A stretch of 64,000 nucleotides of DNA from Cheiracanthium punctorium. Its lineage: Eukaryota > Arthropoda > Arachnida > Araneae > Cheiracanthiidae. The notes beneath the pieces were generated by a model. The model was not told where the DNA came from. It did not search any database and saw only the letters and a program-made list of their open reading frames with translations. Position numbers and translations under genes: made by a program. The stretch is taken from the NCBI GenBank assembly GCA_038373885.1, contig JAWZYV010014429.1:186001-250000 (forward strand). Direction: 5' to 3'. Positions 11,264-23,250 of the stretch are shown one piece after another; position 1 is the stretch's first letter; each line of letters opens with the position of its first letter.

Positions 11264-11775
11264 CCCATTAACGCGCGGTGTCCCCACACGTGAGGACACA
11301 AAAATCTGACGTTTTGACTGTTGTCAGTCACGAAGAATAAATTTGATTTCTACAAAAATTCTTGAGGGTGATATAGTTACACTAGAATGATTTACTTTTT
11401 AGCAAATCATTTCCGTAAAAATTCTGAGGATTATTTGTTATTAACAGCTCTGGCATCTGCTGAAAACTGAATACGATGGAAATACATTGACATAGAAGAA
11501 CAACTGGGCAGACTGTTCAAAGCTGGAAAAAGGGCAGCCGTTTCTTTTCTTTCCTTATCGCTCAATTTAACTACCAGCAAGATGGCGGTCGATCGAATCT
11601 TTCATCGCGTGCAACAGATCTAGAGACCATTTTTGACACAGCTGACTGAGCGCGCACAGCCAGATGTATAAAAAAATGGTCTCTAGCCGCACTCTCTATG
11701 GCACGCGATGAACGATTCGATTGACCGCCATCTTGCTGGTAGTTAAATCGAGCGATGGCAATGGCTCGATTTAAG
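11264..11775. mobile_element. piggyBac-like fold-back element, copy 2, diverged and truncated
   Basis: It begins CCCATTAACGCGCGGTG directly after TTAA (11260-11263) and carries the outer arm and the inverted CAGCAAGATGGCGG blocks of copy 1. The right outer arm and the terminal TTAA are missing; similarity stops near 11775. It sits 220 bp from copy 1 in the same intron. Confidence 0.75.
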
Positions 11776-13986
11776 AAAAATTTTGATGGCATTAGGTGTA
11801 CATCTTTGCTTCCGCCCTTTTCCCCCGTTCCCACTCCCACGGAAATTCGAGTTTGTGTAATGTAAGGTATGAATTATAATGTAAAAAAAAACTGGTAATA
11901 TATTTATGATTGAAAGTTGAAATTAATTGTGGAGTCACAATTCCTTTTTACTTTGACACTAATATTACCTCCAATTTCGTCTCTTCGAAAATCTTCTTTC
12001 TTCCACCTCTATGGAGGCCTTCTGTGTGAAAATCACCGTTCTTGAAGCGTTGAAAAAAAAATTATATATATATATATATATATTTGTGTTTTTATGTTAT
12101 TTTTGACTTTTGTTCGTTTGTTTGTTCTGTTTTATTTTGTTTTTCTTCTTTTTTTTGTGTGTTTGTGTTCGCGTGTTCTTTTTGCTTTTTATTATTATTG
12201 TTATTATTATATATTTATGTATTTTTGTTTGTCTTTCTTTTGTTTTCTTTTTCTCACATACCCTTTTTTCCCCTTACCTTTTATCTCCATGGTTTTGTTC
12301 GCCTTTTCTTTTTTCCATGTGGCAACATGCTTGTTTGTTTATCTTTTTTAGTTTCCTCTGTTTAGTGAGACGAAGGGCTTTGACTGATGAAGACCGAAAG
12401 AATTTTTTGGTCGAAGCAATCAATCGTGTTATAAGTAAGATTTTATGCGTGTTTTTTCTCAAAGTTTTTATTTATCTTATTGTTTAATACCAGTATTTTG
12501 AGTATTTTTTCAGTTTTAGCCCTGTTTGAAACAGCTAAGAGAAATATCTAAAATAGTTTCAGCAAACTGATTTTTCTCTCTTTAGTTAAAAACATCATTC
12601 ATATCTTTTTATTTTATTTTATTAGTGCGCTGTCAGAATTCCTTCATCAGGTGAGCCTACACTCGAAGATATGCACGTTGGAGCCAGAAGGCTGCTTTAA
12701 ATGATAGAGAATGAGCTCTTTTCGGACATTTTTGCTAAAACTCAGTCAGCAGCTATGATCCGAGTTCCTATTGAAGCAATTCCATTCTGCGCCGAAGAGT
12801 GCAATTGCTTCCACCGATAGAAACGTTATAAATTTTCATTAAAAAGGAAATAGATTCTTCACCTTTAAAATAGGAAATAAATAGATCCTAAACATTTCCA
12901 AATAGTATGTAATTATTCGAACATACTTGAAAATGTTTATGATTAACGATTTACTGCCCATCTAATGGTTTGCGCTTTAACTGCCGTGTAAATGTAATGA
13001 TTACCACGAAAAGAATGCACGTTATTAATATTTTTATACCAATTTTTCTGTTAAAAATGACATAATTACAATCATTGTACGTAATTAACCCTAAAGAATT
13101 TCACGGTAATTACATTAAATGTGTTATGATTTAATTGCAGTGAATGTGTTTGTAAAGTGTACTTCAAACACCTTGTTTTATTGCAAAGAGAACAAAATTA
13201 ATGCGTTGTTAAGGTTCATAACACCATGCTTTCTGATAAAAATAGCTTATGTAGCATTTTTAGCTAATTTCATAGCGATAGACAGAAGAATTCCAGAACT
13301 TTAAGATTTGAGGAAGGTGCATCCTCTCAAAAATGTTTCCAACTGTTAGTCATTTTTAAAAATGTAGGTAGTCAATAGGACTATTGTTTTCCATGAAAAT
13401 TGAACCATGTAGTGACCGTAATCACCCTTTTTCTGTGCTTTGGTTCGTTTTTTGAAAAATAATAGTTATTCGGGAATTATAATAAGAAATTTTGTTAAGA
13501 CTCGGATACATTTTTGAGTGGGTATATTTTTTGACGTGCGTTTTAATAGCGTTGTTCACTTTCAAATAAAAGGAAAAATAATTTATTTTCATGAAGTTTT
13601 ACAAGGTAGATTAAAAGAGTTATTTTTTGTTGGTCTGCCTATCCGTCGTGTAACTTCTATAAATATATATTGATTCTTAGAAATCGAATGTTTTTGATGT
13701 TTTTCTGTGGTGTGCTATACTGCTAACTGGATGTTAAGCTGTCATGCATATGTAATATCGACATATGAAATAATTTTTCTTCATACGAAATAATCCTATG
13801 AATGTATAAAAAAATGCGCCAAAATAAATCAAAGCGTCACGTCAAGAGAAATAAATATACTTGCATAATAACATAATGTGTGTACAAGAAATTGCCCAGA
13901 AATTGTTTTTACGAGCTATATTTGTTTACAGGCATACCACATTCGGTCTCCGTAATCTCAAAAGATAGTGTTTATCGGTTCATTAC
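11776..13986. other. Intron 2 sequence with low-complexity tracts
   Basis: A (TA)n tract lies at 12062-12081, followed by a strongly T-rich, pyrimidine-biased stretch to about 12360 that produces long but meaningless open frames. I see no gene or defined element. Confidence 0.5.
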
Positions 13987-14224
13987 CTGGATCACTAAGG
14001 GGATGAAGTAGAATAGTATCGACTCGGCATATTTGAGAGCCATGTTGTAGGGGAAGTTGCTGACACAGGGCGTGAAGTCTGGTCCGAGCTCGAGAATCAC
14101 GTGGTACAGAAGGTTTGGAGACGCGCACATCATTGAAACGGGCCAAATGACCACGAGAATGGACACCACTCTGCTACGGCAGCACAGAATGTGCGCTTGA
14201 ATCGGATGCACTATGGCAATGTAC
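13987..14224 (-). CDS. GPCR coding exon 2: end of TM3 to TM5 (residues 140-219)
   Basis: The acceptor reads TACTGCAG before the exon. The first base completes the Arg codon, followed by Y-I-A-I-V-H-P, so the ERY motif is created exactly at the splice junction. The exon holds the second inner loop (HPIQAH then C-C-R-S-R), TM4 with W167-P168, a long second outer loop with C193 (the expected disulfide partner of C115), and most of TM5 with P215. The donor is CAG followed by GTAATG. At 238 nt (1 + 79 codons) the phase matches both neighbours. Open reading continues past the donor for a few codons, but that tail does not look like receptor sequence. Confidence 0.9.
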
Positions 14225-15300
14225 CTGCAGTATGAGAAGAATTAAACATGCACTATTTAAAAATTATGTCCATGTATTAGTAGTCATAACATACAAGTAT
14301 AATTAATTTTTCAGTACAAACTGGTACCTTTCATCATGAGAGGGTAAGATAATGTGCGTTTCAATTCTGAACTAGAAAATGTCATTTTAAAACTAAAAAG
14401 TGAGTATCTACCATTAAGGCGTGAGAAATGGCAACCAAAGTATCTAACCTCTATGAATATATTTAATTCCTGATAGTGTACACTTTCAGGGATTAACTAC
14501 TACATTATAGACAGTAGTCTACATTATAGACAGTATCGTCTACGAATCAAATTACCATGGGAAGGCTGAATATTCCCTTTAAAAAGTGCTAATGCCCGAC
14601 TTCCTATTCTTAAATTATTGAACACCTATTCCCAAAGAGCTTGGATGCTTTGACTGACATTCTATTTTTTACTATATATTCATTTAGTTTAAGAAGTATA
14701 GGTAGAAAAATATTTAGAAATGAAAAAAATCGACTGAAACACAGAATACTGTAGGAAATTAGTGAAAGAGGTAATTGAAAATATGTCAAAAGACACACTA
14801 AAACATTAGAATCATGTGACAAACAGCCGTATAAAAATTTATCTATTTCAACAAATGCTTTCATATGTTAAGGCAGGTCAAATAAAAATGCAGCAGGAGC
14901 CAAGAAAACCAAATGCCTTTTTCTTATTTTTACCGGTAAATAAAATTACCGATGTACTTGCCCACTAAGAGCGACTACTAGAGCCACTTTAATAGAGGTT
15001 GAACCATATCCTCCAATATTTGTTTCCCATTCTGTATCAATTCGCGCGTGCCGTTATATTTGTGTTTGTGTGCGCCACATGTGATATACCGAAGGTTTAA
15101 TATACTGCGAAAATGGGTGCTTGTTTAAATCATTCATGAAAAGGTTTCAGAATGTTTCGGCATTCATTGCCGAAGGAAAGAAAACCAAAAGAACTACGTA
15201 CTGTCTAGTAGTTTCATCTGTGTGGTCCGCCAGTTTTGTATCACAGGGAAGCAAACAAGGCGGAATAACTCAGTTCGGCTTCTAGTGACTATTCCTTATA
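14225..15300. other. AT-rich intron 1 sequence
   Basis: TCTACATTATAGACAGTA is repeated in tandem near 14500-14535. Nothing else recognised. Confidence 0.5.
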
Positions 15301-15812
15301 GGGCTATCACACTGAGAAAAATCCGAACAACTTTCCTTGCAAATCAAGTTTCCGGCCGATTTTCTTCGCCGTTACCTTGACGACCGCGAACTCCAACTTT
15401 TTCCTTTCCGAAGAAAAAAGCCGAGTCGGACGAAATTTCGGCCAATCAGAGTACTTCTTCCTGCTACGTCATAAGTAATTTCGAGCAATGGCGACTACTA
15501 CTATGTTCGAAGCTTGGCTCGATGTCAGAATCACGTATAAATAAAATTATGGCCGCGTTCAAGTGGACTTTGGAATTAGAGATTGCTGCCCATCCGATGC
15601 TGCCGAAATTGCTGCCGATCCGATGTAAATATACCAACGCACGATAAGTAAAATAAGAACCTGCACGCCAAATCAGCGATGCGATGACTATTTGGCGTCG
15701 GAGAGAGTTTGTTTACTTTTGCAACCCTTAAAGATAATCACGCCTTCAAGTCCGTCGGAAAAGTTGGTCCAGCGCGAAGTTGCTCGGATTTTCCCTTTAG
15801 TGTGATTAGGCC
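15301..15812. mobile_element. Candidate inverted-repeat element in intron 1
   Basis: GGGCTATCACACT with a following ATCCGAACAACTT at the left is mirrored by AAGTTGCTCGGAT and AGTGTGATTAGGCC at the right. The interior is GC-richer than the intron. No coding sequence; superfamily unknown. Confidence 0.5.
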
Positions 15813-18083
15813 ATAAGTGGCTATTTTCTCCGTAGTAAGATATAGAACGGATATTTTATCTCTCCGTGCAATAGCCTGAGTATAAAGGATGACTACCTGC
15901 CCTGTACTACATGCCAAAAGGCTTACGACCATTTGGCAGACCGAGAAAGCGGTGTTTGGACCAAGAAGCAGGAACAGGTTTTTCCCTAATCAGCAATGAT
16001 GATGATGGTGATGAAATCAGAAAACCCCGGAAAGATATAATTCTTAGATGCTGTCATTTTCAATGCTCTTGAGTCCTACATAACTGTCATTTATATCACA
16101 AACTTTCGTCCTCTAATTCTCAGACTATCAGTATCCTTTTATCTATGATATATTTCTTATGCATGGCCAATACCTTTTACTCTTCATATCACGGCTCGTG
16201 ATTGTGAAAGAAAACATTTTTTTCTGCAGCCCTGTCTCCTCAAGTATGTTTTCTTAAAGAACAACTTTCCAGAAATTTGCCCCGATGCCGCCACAAGAAT
16301 ATCTCTTCAGAGAAATTAATTAAAAACTCCTTCCTTTTTTTAGTCTTTTCCCTATTACAATAGAAAAGGAAAAAATTCTAATGGAAAGAGGATATGATGT
16401 TTTTGTTTGTAATCATCGCAGGGTCTTTGGTTTTTGAAGATTCCGTCGTGTTTCAGTCGAGGCGTTTAAAGTCTTTTAATTATCTCTTAATTGATTGGAT
16501 ATAGCTTTTGTTTAAGAGATGATTCATGGTTAAATAATAACGGATTCTAAATAGAGATTGTTCGATATAATTAAAAGCGAATTTATCAGAAAGCTTTACC
16601 CAGTACTCCCCACTCTGCATTTTCAATTTTCTTCGCATTTCAAAAACAAGAACAACCGAATAGCTAAAAATTAAACAAATGATAAGTAAATATAAACAGT
16701 ATACATAAAGTTTTGGTCCAGACATCATACAAAATTATAAATCATCGATTATGAAAATTATTAGGATTACGATTAAAATTTACATCTTGATTTTATTTTT
16801 AACGTTATACGTAATTGTCATAAAAACTACCAAAAAACCTGCGGTTTGTTTGGTAATGACTGCAAGACTAAGATATAGTTATAAAATGGATAATGCTTCA
16901 AAATATCACACATTAAATAGTAATTAACTTTATCCTTCCTAAAGTCTAGTTTGTAAGTTTTAAGATACATATTTACTTTTTATCTAATGATGTGTTTGTC
17001 AAATATGTCATGGAAAGTCATATTTCTAAGTTTTTGTTTAACCACGCCTAATCTTTCACATTGTTCAAACAATCTCTAAAATTATTATGCCTCACATTTT
17101 TTAGATAACTCTAATCATTCAACATACTATTTTATACGTGTACACTTGGACGTAGACTTACTTTACGCAGACTTACTTGTAACGTAGACTTACTTTAATC
17201 ATCTTTCATAAAATATTAAATTCATAGCATAAGTTTTGGCGAGATCAATTCTGTTCAATAATCTATAAATTTAAGTTAAATACAAAGTGATTTATATCTT
17301 TTAAATTTATACGATTGAGACAAATTAAGTATGAATACCTCAAATACTAAAGTAGCTCATAATAGAGATACAAAATAAAAATCCACTGTCATAATGATCT
17401 TCCATTTGGTTTTCGTTTATAATTTTTTTAATTGAAACTATTTATTTATTTTGAATAAAATATTTCTACTTTTCATATTTCAAATAATTGATGCTTAAAA
17501 ATGTTGTTTCAACCATTAAATCTTGAATATAACTTAAAACAGTTTTATGTAATGCGGTTTAAGTAATACTTTCTTTAATTGGAGTAAAATAAAATCACTG
17601 AAGTAGAAAATCTGAAACTATGGATTCATTAATTTTTAAATGTATTCTTAAATATTTCTTAAAGTTCAGCATTATTTAGTTGCAAAGCGAATTTCGTCTG
17701 AAATTTTTTATTCAAACTCTAGTACACTTATTTAATATAATTTATCATTTCATTCCCAAGAAACCATCTTAGTTTGTAATAGAGAACCAAGTTTTGATTT
17801 TAGCATTTTCTTAAGCAATATATTTCACCAATTTTCTTTGAGAGGAGGAGATCTCTGTGAAATATTTACTAAAATGTCAAATCCGTTCAAGATAAATCTG
17901 TATGCGAGATACTTCAAGTATGTCTGTCATGAAAGTCATAAAAAAATCCTCTTTTCCGAAAGATTTTATAAATTCATAATTTAAGCCGACAAAGTAATAT
18001 CATGACATATGGTATATGGTTCTTTCTTCATCCATGTGATTTAGAAAATCCTGACATGAACAGAAACAACAGGGAAAAAAATT
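15813..18083. other. AT-rich intron 1 sequence
   Basis: A 2.2-kb stretch with no recognisable gene or element. Confidence 0.5.
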
Positions 18084-18985
18084 TGCTATTTGGATATACA
18101 TGGTTCAGAAGATCCTGACATGGACAAAAATAACATTGGACTGTATCTTCCACCCAGTCCTTCGGAAGATAGGGAACACCTCATGATTTTGCAGAAAGTC
18201 TTACCCAAACATCTTGAAGCAGCATATGTTCCTCCGTTGTTGCGCCATTCCACGTGGTACCAGCAAGACGGGGCTCCTGCACTAACGATGTCGGCCGACA
18301 CCTTTGGATGGCAGTGGATAGGCCGTGGTGACCCGGTTCATCGGCCTAACAGATCGCCTAATGCATGGGTTTCTACTTCTATACTCGGGGCAAACCTAAC
18401 CTGATGGTGGAGGGAAAGTCAAGAGGGGCCATTTCACTACTCACCACGTGTAACGCTCCGAAACTCGTTTCTCCTTCCAAGTGTCAACATCACAAAGCAA
18501 CCCAATCACAAGACAAATCCGCAGTACTAAATTCCCACCAGCACAAAAGAAGTGACGCTTATTGGTCAAGCGTCTGGGGAGGCGTTGCATCTGATTTTTG
18601 ACTTAATTTCTTAATCCTTTTAATTACTGCATCCATTTTATAACATACACTTTATTTTCGCACTCAATAGATGAAAAAGTACATTAGCTCTGTAATAAGC
18701 AGGGCAAACGAAAACAACTGTTTGAGAGAGGCAGAATCGCACGGTCTTTAGCTTTACATCCACTATCAGGTTGGGTTTGCCCCGAGTATAGGGTCAAATC
18801 GAGAGTTTGGTGTATGTGACTCCGTCCTTTCAGTTAAAGACCTCGCCGCTCAAATATCTGTAACTGCCGGGAGGGTACGTGAAGCGCCAAGATTCTTCCA
18901 GAACGTAAGGAATTCCATGCGGCATCGCTGTTAAGCCTGCTTGACGACTTTTGGTCGTAAGTTTTGAACACCTTCTACAGTAGAA
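18084..18985 (+). pseudogene. IS630-type transposase fragment, split by a small element
   Basis: 18160-18379 encodes a decayed C-terminal half of an IS630/Tc1/mariner-type transposase: a Y-V-P-P-L-L-R segment, W-Y-Q-Q-D-G-A-P-A (second catalytic Asp, about 18260), W-I-G-R-G-D-P and R-S-P. The frame then resumes after the inserted element, from about 18791, with G-Q-I-E-S-L-V-Y-V-T-P and later R-F-F-Q-N-V-R-N-S-M-R-H-R-C, the usual end of these proteins. At least one stop (TAG for the Trp of L-W-G) and a frameshift are present. The N-terminal half is missing. Confidence 0.75.
18380..18790. mobile_element. 411-bp Tc1/mariner-like MITE inside the transposase relic
   Basis: 31-bp terminal inverted repeats (TATACTCGGGGCAAACC..., 29 of 31 matching) bound the element. 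Removing it and one TA brings the two parts of the transposase relic back into the same reading frame, so TA is the target duplication. Confidence 0.85.
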
Positions 18986-19167
18986 TCTTTCAATAAAATA
19001 TTTTCTGTCCCATTAATGCGTTTCTGTTTTCTCCGCTTATTTCCAACTTAGTTCGCATCTACGGCATTTTCGACCCGGCATTGCTGTGTGATTTCGAGTC
19101 GTCTCTGAGCTCCCTACACCTCCTGGTAGTTTGTCGGTTTGTTAGTGAAACATCCTGTATGTCTATG

Positions 19168-19690
19168 TACAGGGTGCCCAGTAATTAACCAGAAATTTGA
19201 ATTGCTTAGTTAAAGAGTTTGTGAGAACAGATAAAAGAAAAATATTTACTTCACGTATAAGTGCACTCATTCAGATTTAATGCACAAGAGTTTCGAAGTG
19301 CTTCCCATTATTTGCAACAATATGGCGAAGGCTGGGATATCAAAGTTACCCAAAACTGAACGAATAGTGCGCAGTGTGATGGGCGAAATTTCACTTATCA
19401 CGAAATTTCACCAGAAAATGAAAATCCTCTGATCGATGGTCAAATGCGGCATTTTCCTGCTGCAAACAAAGACGCGAACTTTTTATTGAAAACTGCTTGC
19501 AACTTCGTGTTTGTCTAGTGCTGCGTCTCAACGCTAAATGAAAACTCGTTACTAATTCAAACTCTTTCAAACTCGTTTCGTAAATTGTTAACGGTATAGT
19601 GTTGAGTCACAAAAATGTTACGTCAGTATCACCTTCCAGTAAAAAGTTATTGCAGTTTCAAATTTTCGATTAATTGCTGGGCACCCTGTA
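19168..19690. mobile_element. 523-bp inverted-repeat MITE in intron 1
   Basis: Ends are inverted copies of TACAGGGTGCCCAG.AATTAA followed by GAAATTTGAA, about 34 bp with few mismatches. TA at the outermost positions fits a Tc1/mariner-type TA duplication. No coding capacity. Confidence 0.8.
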
Positions 19691-19691
19691 T

Positions 19692-20262
19692 CAGAAAACA
19701 CCCCCCAAGCCAGTCATTGTTAATACAACAAAAAAATTACAAAAAATGTAAAATGCATTGTCCTCTTCAGAGGGGGAAATGCACAATAGTACACCATAGG
19801 TTTCGAACTCACAGCCTGAGATTTTGCCAAGGTATTGTATTGTATTCAAGACTGTAGTTTGGAAAGATTGATTGAAAAGTATTAAAACAGTTTAATAAAT
19901 AAATTTACAAAAAATGTAAAATGCATTGTCCTCTTCAGAGGCGGAAATGCACAATAGTACACCATAGGTTTCGAACTCACAGCCTGAGATTTTGCCAAGG
20001 TATTGTATTGTATTCAAGACTGTAGTTTGGAAAGATTGATTGAAAAGTATTACAACTGTTTTAATACTTTTCAATCAATCTTTCCAAACTACAGTCTTGA
20101 ATACAATACAATACCTTGGCAAAATCTCAGGCTGTGAGTTCGAAACCTATGGTGTACTATTGTGCATTTCCCCCTCTGAAGAGGACAATGCATTTTACAT
20201 TTTTTTTGTAATTTTTTTGTTGTATTAACAATGACTGGCTTGGGGGGTGTTTTCTATTTAAT
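19692..20262. mobile_element. Fold-back element with a tandemly duplicated left arm
   Basis: The ends are inverted copies of GAAAACACCCCCCAAGCCAG. The left arm segment (ATGCATTGTCCTCTTCAGAG through GGAAAGATTGATTGAAAAGT) appears twice in tandem (about 19740-19880 and 19910-20055) and once inverted (20060-20200). Mirror-image open frames are by-products. Confidence 0.85.
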
Positions 20263-20950
20263 TTTCTATATATTATTAAACGCATGTTTTCTTTTATGCT
20301 GCTTTTTTAAGCGCTGGATAGCATGTGAAGCAACTATAATTTTGTTGTAATTTTAAGTAAAGTGTAACTATATATATATATATATACATACGTATACTTA
20401 TACAGTGTGTCCCAAAAAGGTGGTAACGCGCTTTAATTCTATTACAGATAAATGGGCAATGTATATTGAAAAATTGTTCAAAATAAGGTAAGAAAAGAGA
20501 CTACACCAAGAATAAAAATCCTCTCGTTAATTTCCAAAAAGTTACACTTTTCAAATTTGTATATGACCCCTGTACGAAAAATTCTCAATTAGTTATCTCA
20601 ATTATTTTCGCAATTGGTACGAAAATAAAGTTCTATGTTGTTCTGCTCTTCAGAGTGAAATGAATTTAATCCACAATAGGAGAATCGCGCTCCATGTTAT
20701 ATAGTTTGAACGTAAATCGTATGGAAGATGCAAAGATATTTAGCTAAATAAATATCCAAATGATATCCATAGGTCGTCAATACCGGAATTTTTGACACTC
20801 TCTATTTAATTATCATGGCCTATAATTAGTATTCGGATATTAAAAACTGATACAGAAATTCTTCAATTTTTGTATAAGTTGAAACTAAAACACTAGTTTC
20901 GAAAAAGATAAATTTCATATAAGGCAAACTGAATTTCGAAAATAAAACTA
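20263..20950. other. Intron 1 sequence near exon 1
   Basis: A (TA)n tract at 20371-20386 is followed by CAGTGTGTCCCAAAA at 20404, which resembles the end of a Tc1/mariner-like element; I found no matching second end. Confidence 0.4.
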
Positions 20951-20952
20951 AC

Positions 20953-21371
20953 CTTTCAATGCACAGTGTCAGCAGTGTCATAACGGATGCGTAAAGGGCA
21001 AAAACTTCAGTGAACCTCAGCGCCTTGCACAGGTCCAGCCCGAGCCTCCACCCTCTGTTGCCAATGAACTGGACAATGTCCGGCACGCAGGCGACCATGA
21101 TGATCAGGTCGGCGACTGCCAGGTTGAGTATCAGAGCGTTGGTCGGCGACCGGCGCATCCTGGCGTCTCCTACGATGGCGGCTCCGACCAGACTGTTGCC
21201 GATCATTCCCACGATCCCCACGATCACGAAAATCAACGACAGCAAGCAAACGATCATGGGCGACGAGGGCGGGTCTAAGTCCGTTTTGGTCGCGTTCCAG
21301 CTCAACTGGAACAAATCATCTGACAAATTGAACGACACAAGTTCAAGAGTATTTAAGTCCTCTGCTGGCAT
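20953..21371 (-). CDS. GPCR coding exon 1: N-terminus to TM3 (residues 1-140)
   Basis: The start is the first in-frame ATG (21371-21369), with A at -3. The frame stays open upstream to about 21530 but without another ATG, so the upstream part is probably 5' UTR. The exon encodes a short extracellular tail with N-L-S and N-A-T glycosylation sites, TM1 (about 39-64), TM2 (about 78-101, with the conserved Asp of LAVAD at 88), the first outer loop ending in C115, and TM3 up to I-E-R. It ends in AG followed by GTTAGT, a good donor. The split Arg codon (AG|G) is completed by exon 2. The exon is clearly richer in G+C than the AT-rich introns around it, as expected for a selected exon. Confidence 0.9.
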
Positions 21372-23250
21372 GATGAAGTGGTATGTGCCAAGAATTCTAA
21401 TCTCGGCCAGGAATACTAATCTGAAGCTGTCTAAAATTGATCGGCTTGCGTAAATGCAGACTAGTAGAGTGACGTACTTGGCAGAATTGAAGTAGATACG
21501 GCTATTCCGAACTAATATTGCTAGCCGCAACTTCGAAAATGAGAATTATTCCGTCCTTACTCAGTTTTGCAGTATATGTGATGCAACATCCTTCCGAAAT
21601 TCTCTGAAGACTTTTATAGTTAAATTTAGTAGTAATGGACAAATTTGCTTTTTAATGCTGATGCATAAAAATAGTTATATGCCACAGGCTAGTTCACTTT
21701 CAGCTTCGAGTTCAAAATTTTAAAGTAGTTCCCATGAACGTTTTTCGTCTACAACTTGTCCAATATGTTCCAAGTTACATTTCCACAGTCAGTTACAATA
21801 AAATCAAAGTTTATATGCCTAATTATAGTGGTTGTTTATTCTCTTATCCTGAATATCTAAATACTGTTTAATATATGGTTCACACGTCTTCATGTAGTGC
21901 GTAAAATTTCATCAAATACAATAGGAGGACGAATCGTAATCTATCGGAATCTATAAACTTTAAAACCTAAATAAAAGATGAGAAAATTCAAATTAATGAA
22001 AATATAATTTTTCAAGTAGAATAATATAAAAAAAAATCATACAAGTGATATATATTAAAAACACTTTTCACTGTAGACGCTTTTTCTTATTTAAATGCAT
22101 AGCCAGTACTTGAGATAAACTATTTATTAAGTATTTCATTCCATAATCTCTTTTAAGTGTAATCTGTTGGTGGCACCGTAGTAGAGTGACATTTAACATG
22201 GCAGATGGCTGAAATGTGAAGGTCTAGAGTCTGGCCTAACGAGCAGCTGTCGATCTAACAGTCTAGAGTTTTGGGCGGATTTCTCCAAATGTAACTTGAA
22301 TGCATGTTAGAAACCCTTAAAAAATCCTATAGTACACACCCCATACAGGCAGCTAGCTCACGTGTAGCTTTGACTTAACACACATAACACAATTAGTGTA
22401 ATTATGGAAATGATTTTGTGTTCAACTGTAAGACCTATAAATTCTAAGAGTAAAATTTTAAGTAAGGGACTTGCTGTTCTGAACGTCAGTGGTATGCTTT
22501 AATTTCTTAAACAGTCGTGAATATTCACGTCGTTGCTACTTTCACTCAAAATTAACATTTAATTAAGGCGCATTCAAATTTTATGCAATAACTTTATCCT
22601 ATTCTCATTTAATTATTTCTTAGTTAATGAGACTGGATTAAAATACCATAAGAATATTTTGCCAGAAAATATCAGAATTATTTGACTTTTTACACGTGAC
22701 AGAATTCTCCCTTCTTTGTGTATTTTAATTTACCTAAAGATATGTTTTATAAACAAAATTTTACTGTTATTTGATCCAATTTTAGGGACTTAGCAGTTGT
22801 TTTAATAGTTTGAAAGATGTTACATTTTACAATTCATACGACATTTTAGATATATTGAGTCATTGATTAATACATATTAGAGTACGATGATTTTAATTGC
22901 TACAGTGCAATATTATTCGTCTGTATGATCAGGCTGTTCTATATTTAATTGAAAATTTGTACTTTAATAATTTTGTGAAATCCAGTTGATACGTAATAGT
23001 CTGTCACTATATTATATGGGTACAAACATTTATGCACACTTCATACCTAAGTGTGTGTGAGGGAGTGTGTTTGTGTGCGTGTCTATTTATATGTGTATGA
23101 TTGATTGATTTGAAGGTGATATTTCCGAGGTCTATGGCTCTTTTTCAGCCTTTTACTCCTACTTGCTTTGATCCCGTACGTATATAATTTTACAGACATA
23201 AAATGAAACAGCAGAAAGAAAGTCGCAGTAGAAAGAAAATACAAGGAGAG
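21372..23250. other. AT-rich sequence upstream of GPCR coding exon 1
   Basis: Probably 5' UTR sequence close to 21372 and then intron or intergenic DNA. CTTCAG and TTTTAG at 21420-21445 on the minus strand could be splice acceptors for an upstream untranslated exon. No other feature recognised. Confidence 0.4.

Larger units (their letters stand above)
6383..21371 (-). other. Gene model: class A GPCR, probable neuropeptide receptor (4 coding exons)
   Basis: Four minus-strand exons splice in frame (419 + 238 + 162 + 288 nt = 1107 nt) into a 368-residue seven-transmembrane receptor. All introns are GT-AG: 20952-14225, 13986-10385 and 10222-6671. Seen: N-glycosylation sites N15 and N26 before TM1; GN at 58-59 (TM1); LAVAD at 84-88 (TM2); C115 at the top of TM3, which can pair with C193 in the second outer loop; ERY at 139-141; W167-P168 (TM4); P215 (TM5); P271 (TM6); NPLLY at 307-311 (TM7); a basic helix 8 and C329/C332 as possible palmitoylation sites. 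The protein should sit in the plasma membrane and signal through G proteins. The HPIQAH stretch after ERY recalls the TRH/ghrelin/neuromedin-U/ETH receptor branch, but the ligand cannot be assigned from this. TM6 reads F-S-P where most relatives have C-W-x-P. The gene looks intact. Confidence 0.9.

Noticed and set aside
12084..12487. Long overlapping open frames rich in Phe, Leu, Ser and Val
   Set aside because: They come from a T-rich, pyrimidine-biased low-complexity tract next to a (TA)n repeat; no domain and no start context.
20404..20419. CAGTGTGTCCCAAAA as the end of a further transposon
   Set aside because: No inverted partner was found within a few kilobases, so I only note it.
21007..21453. 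Open frames on both strands overlapping GPCR exon 1
   Set aside because: They are shadow frames of the GC-rich coding exon; the membrane-segment pattern belongs only to the receptor frame.
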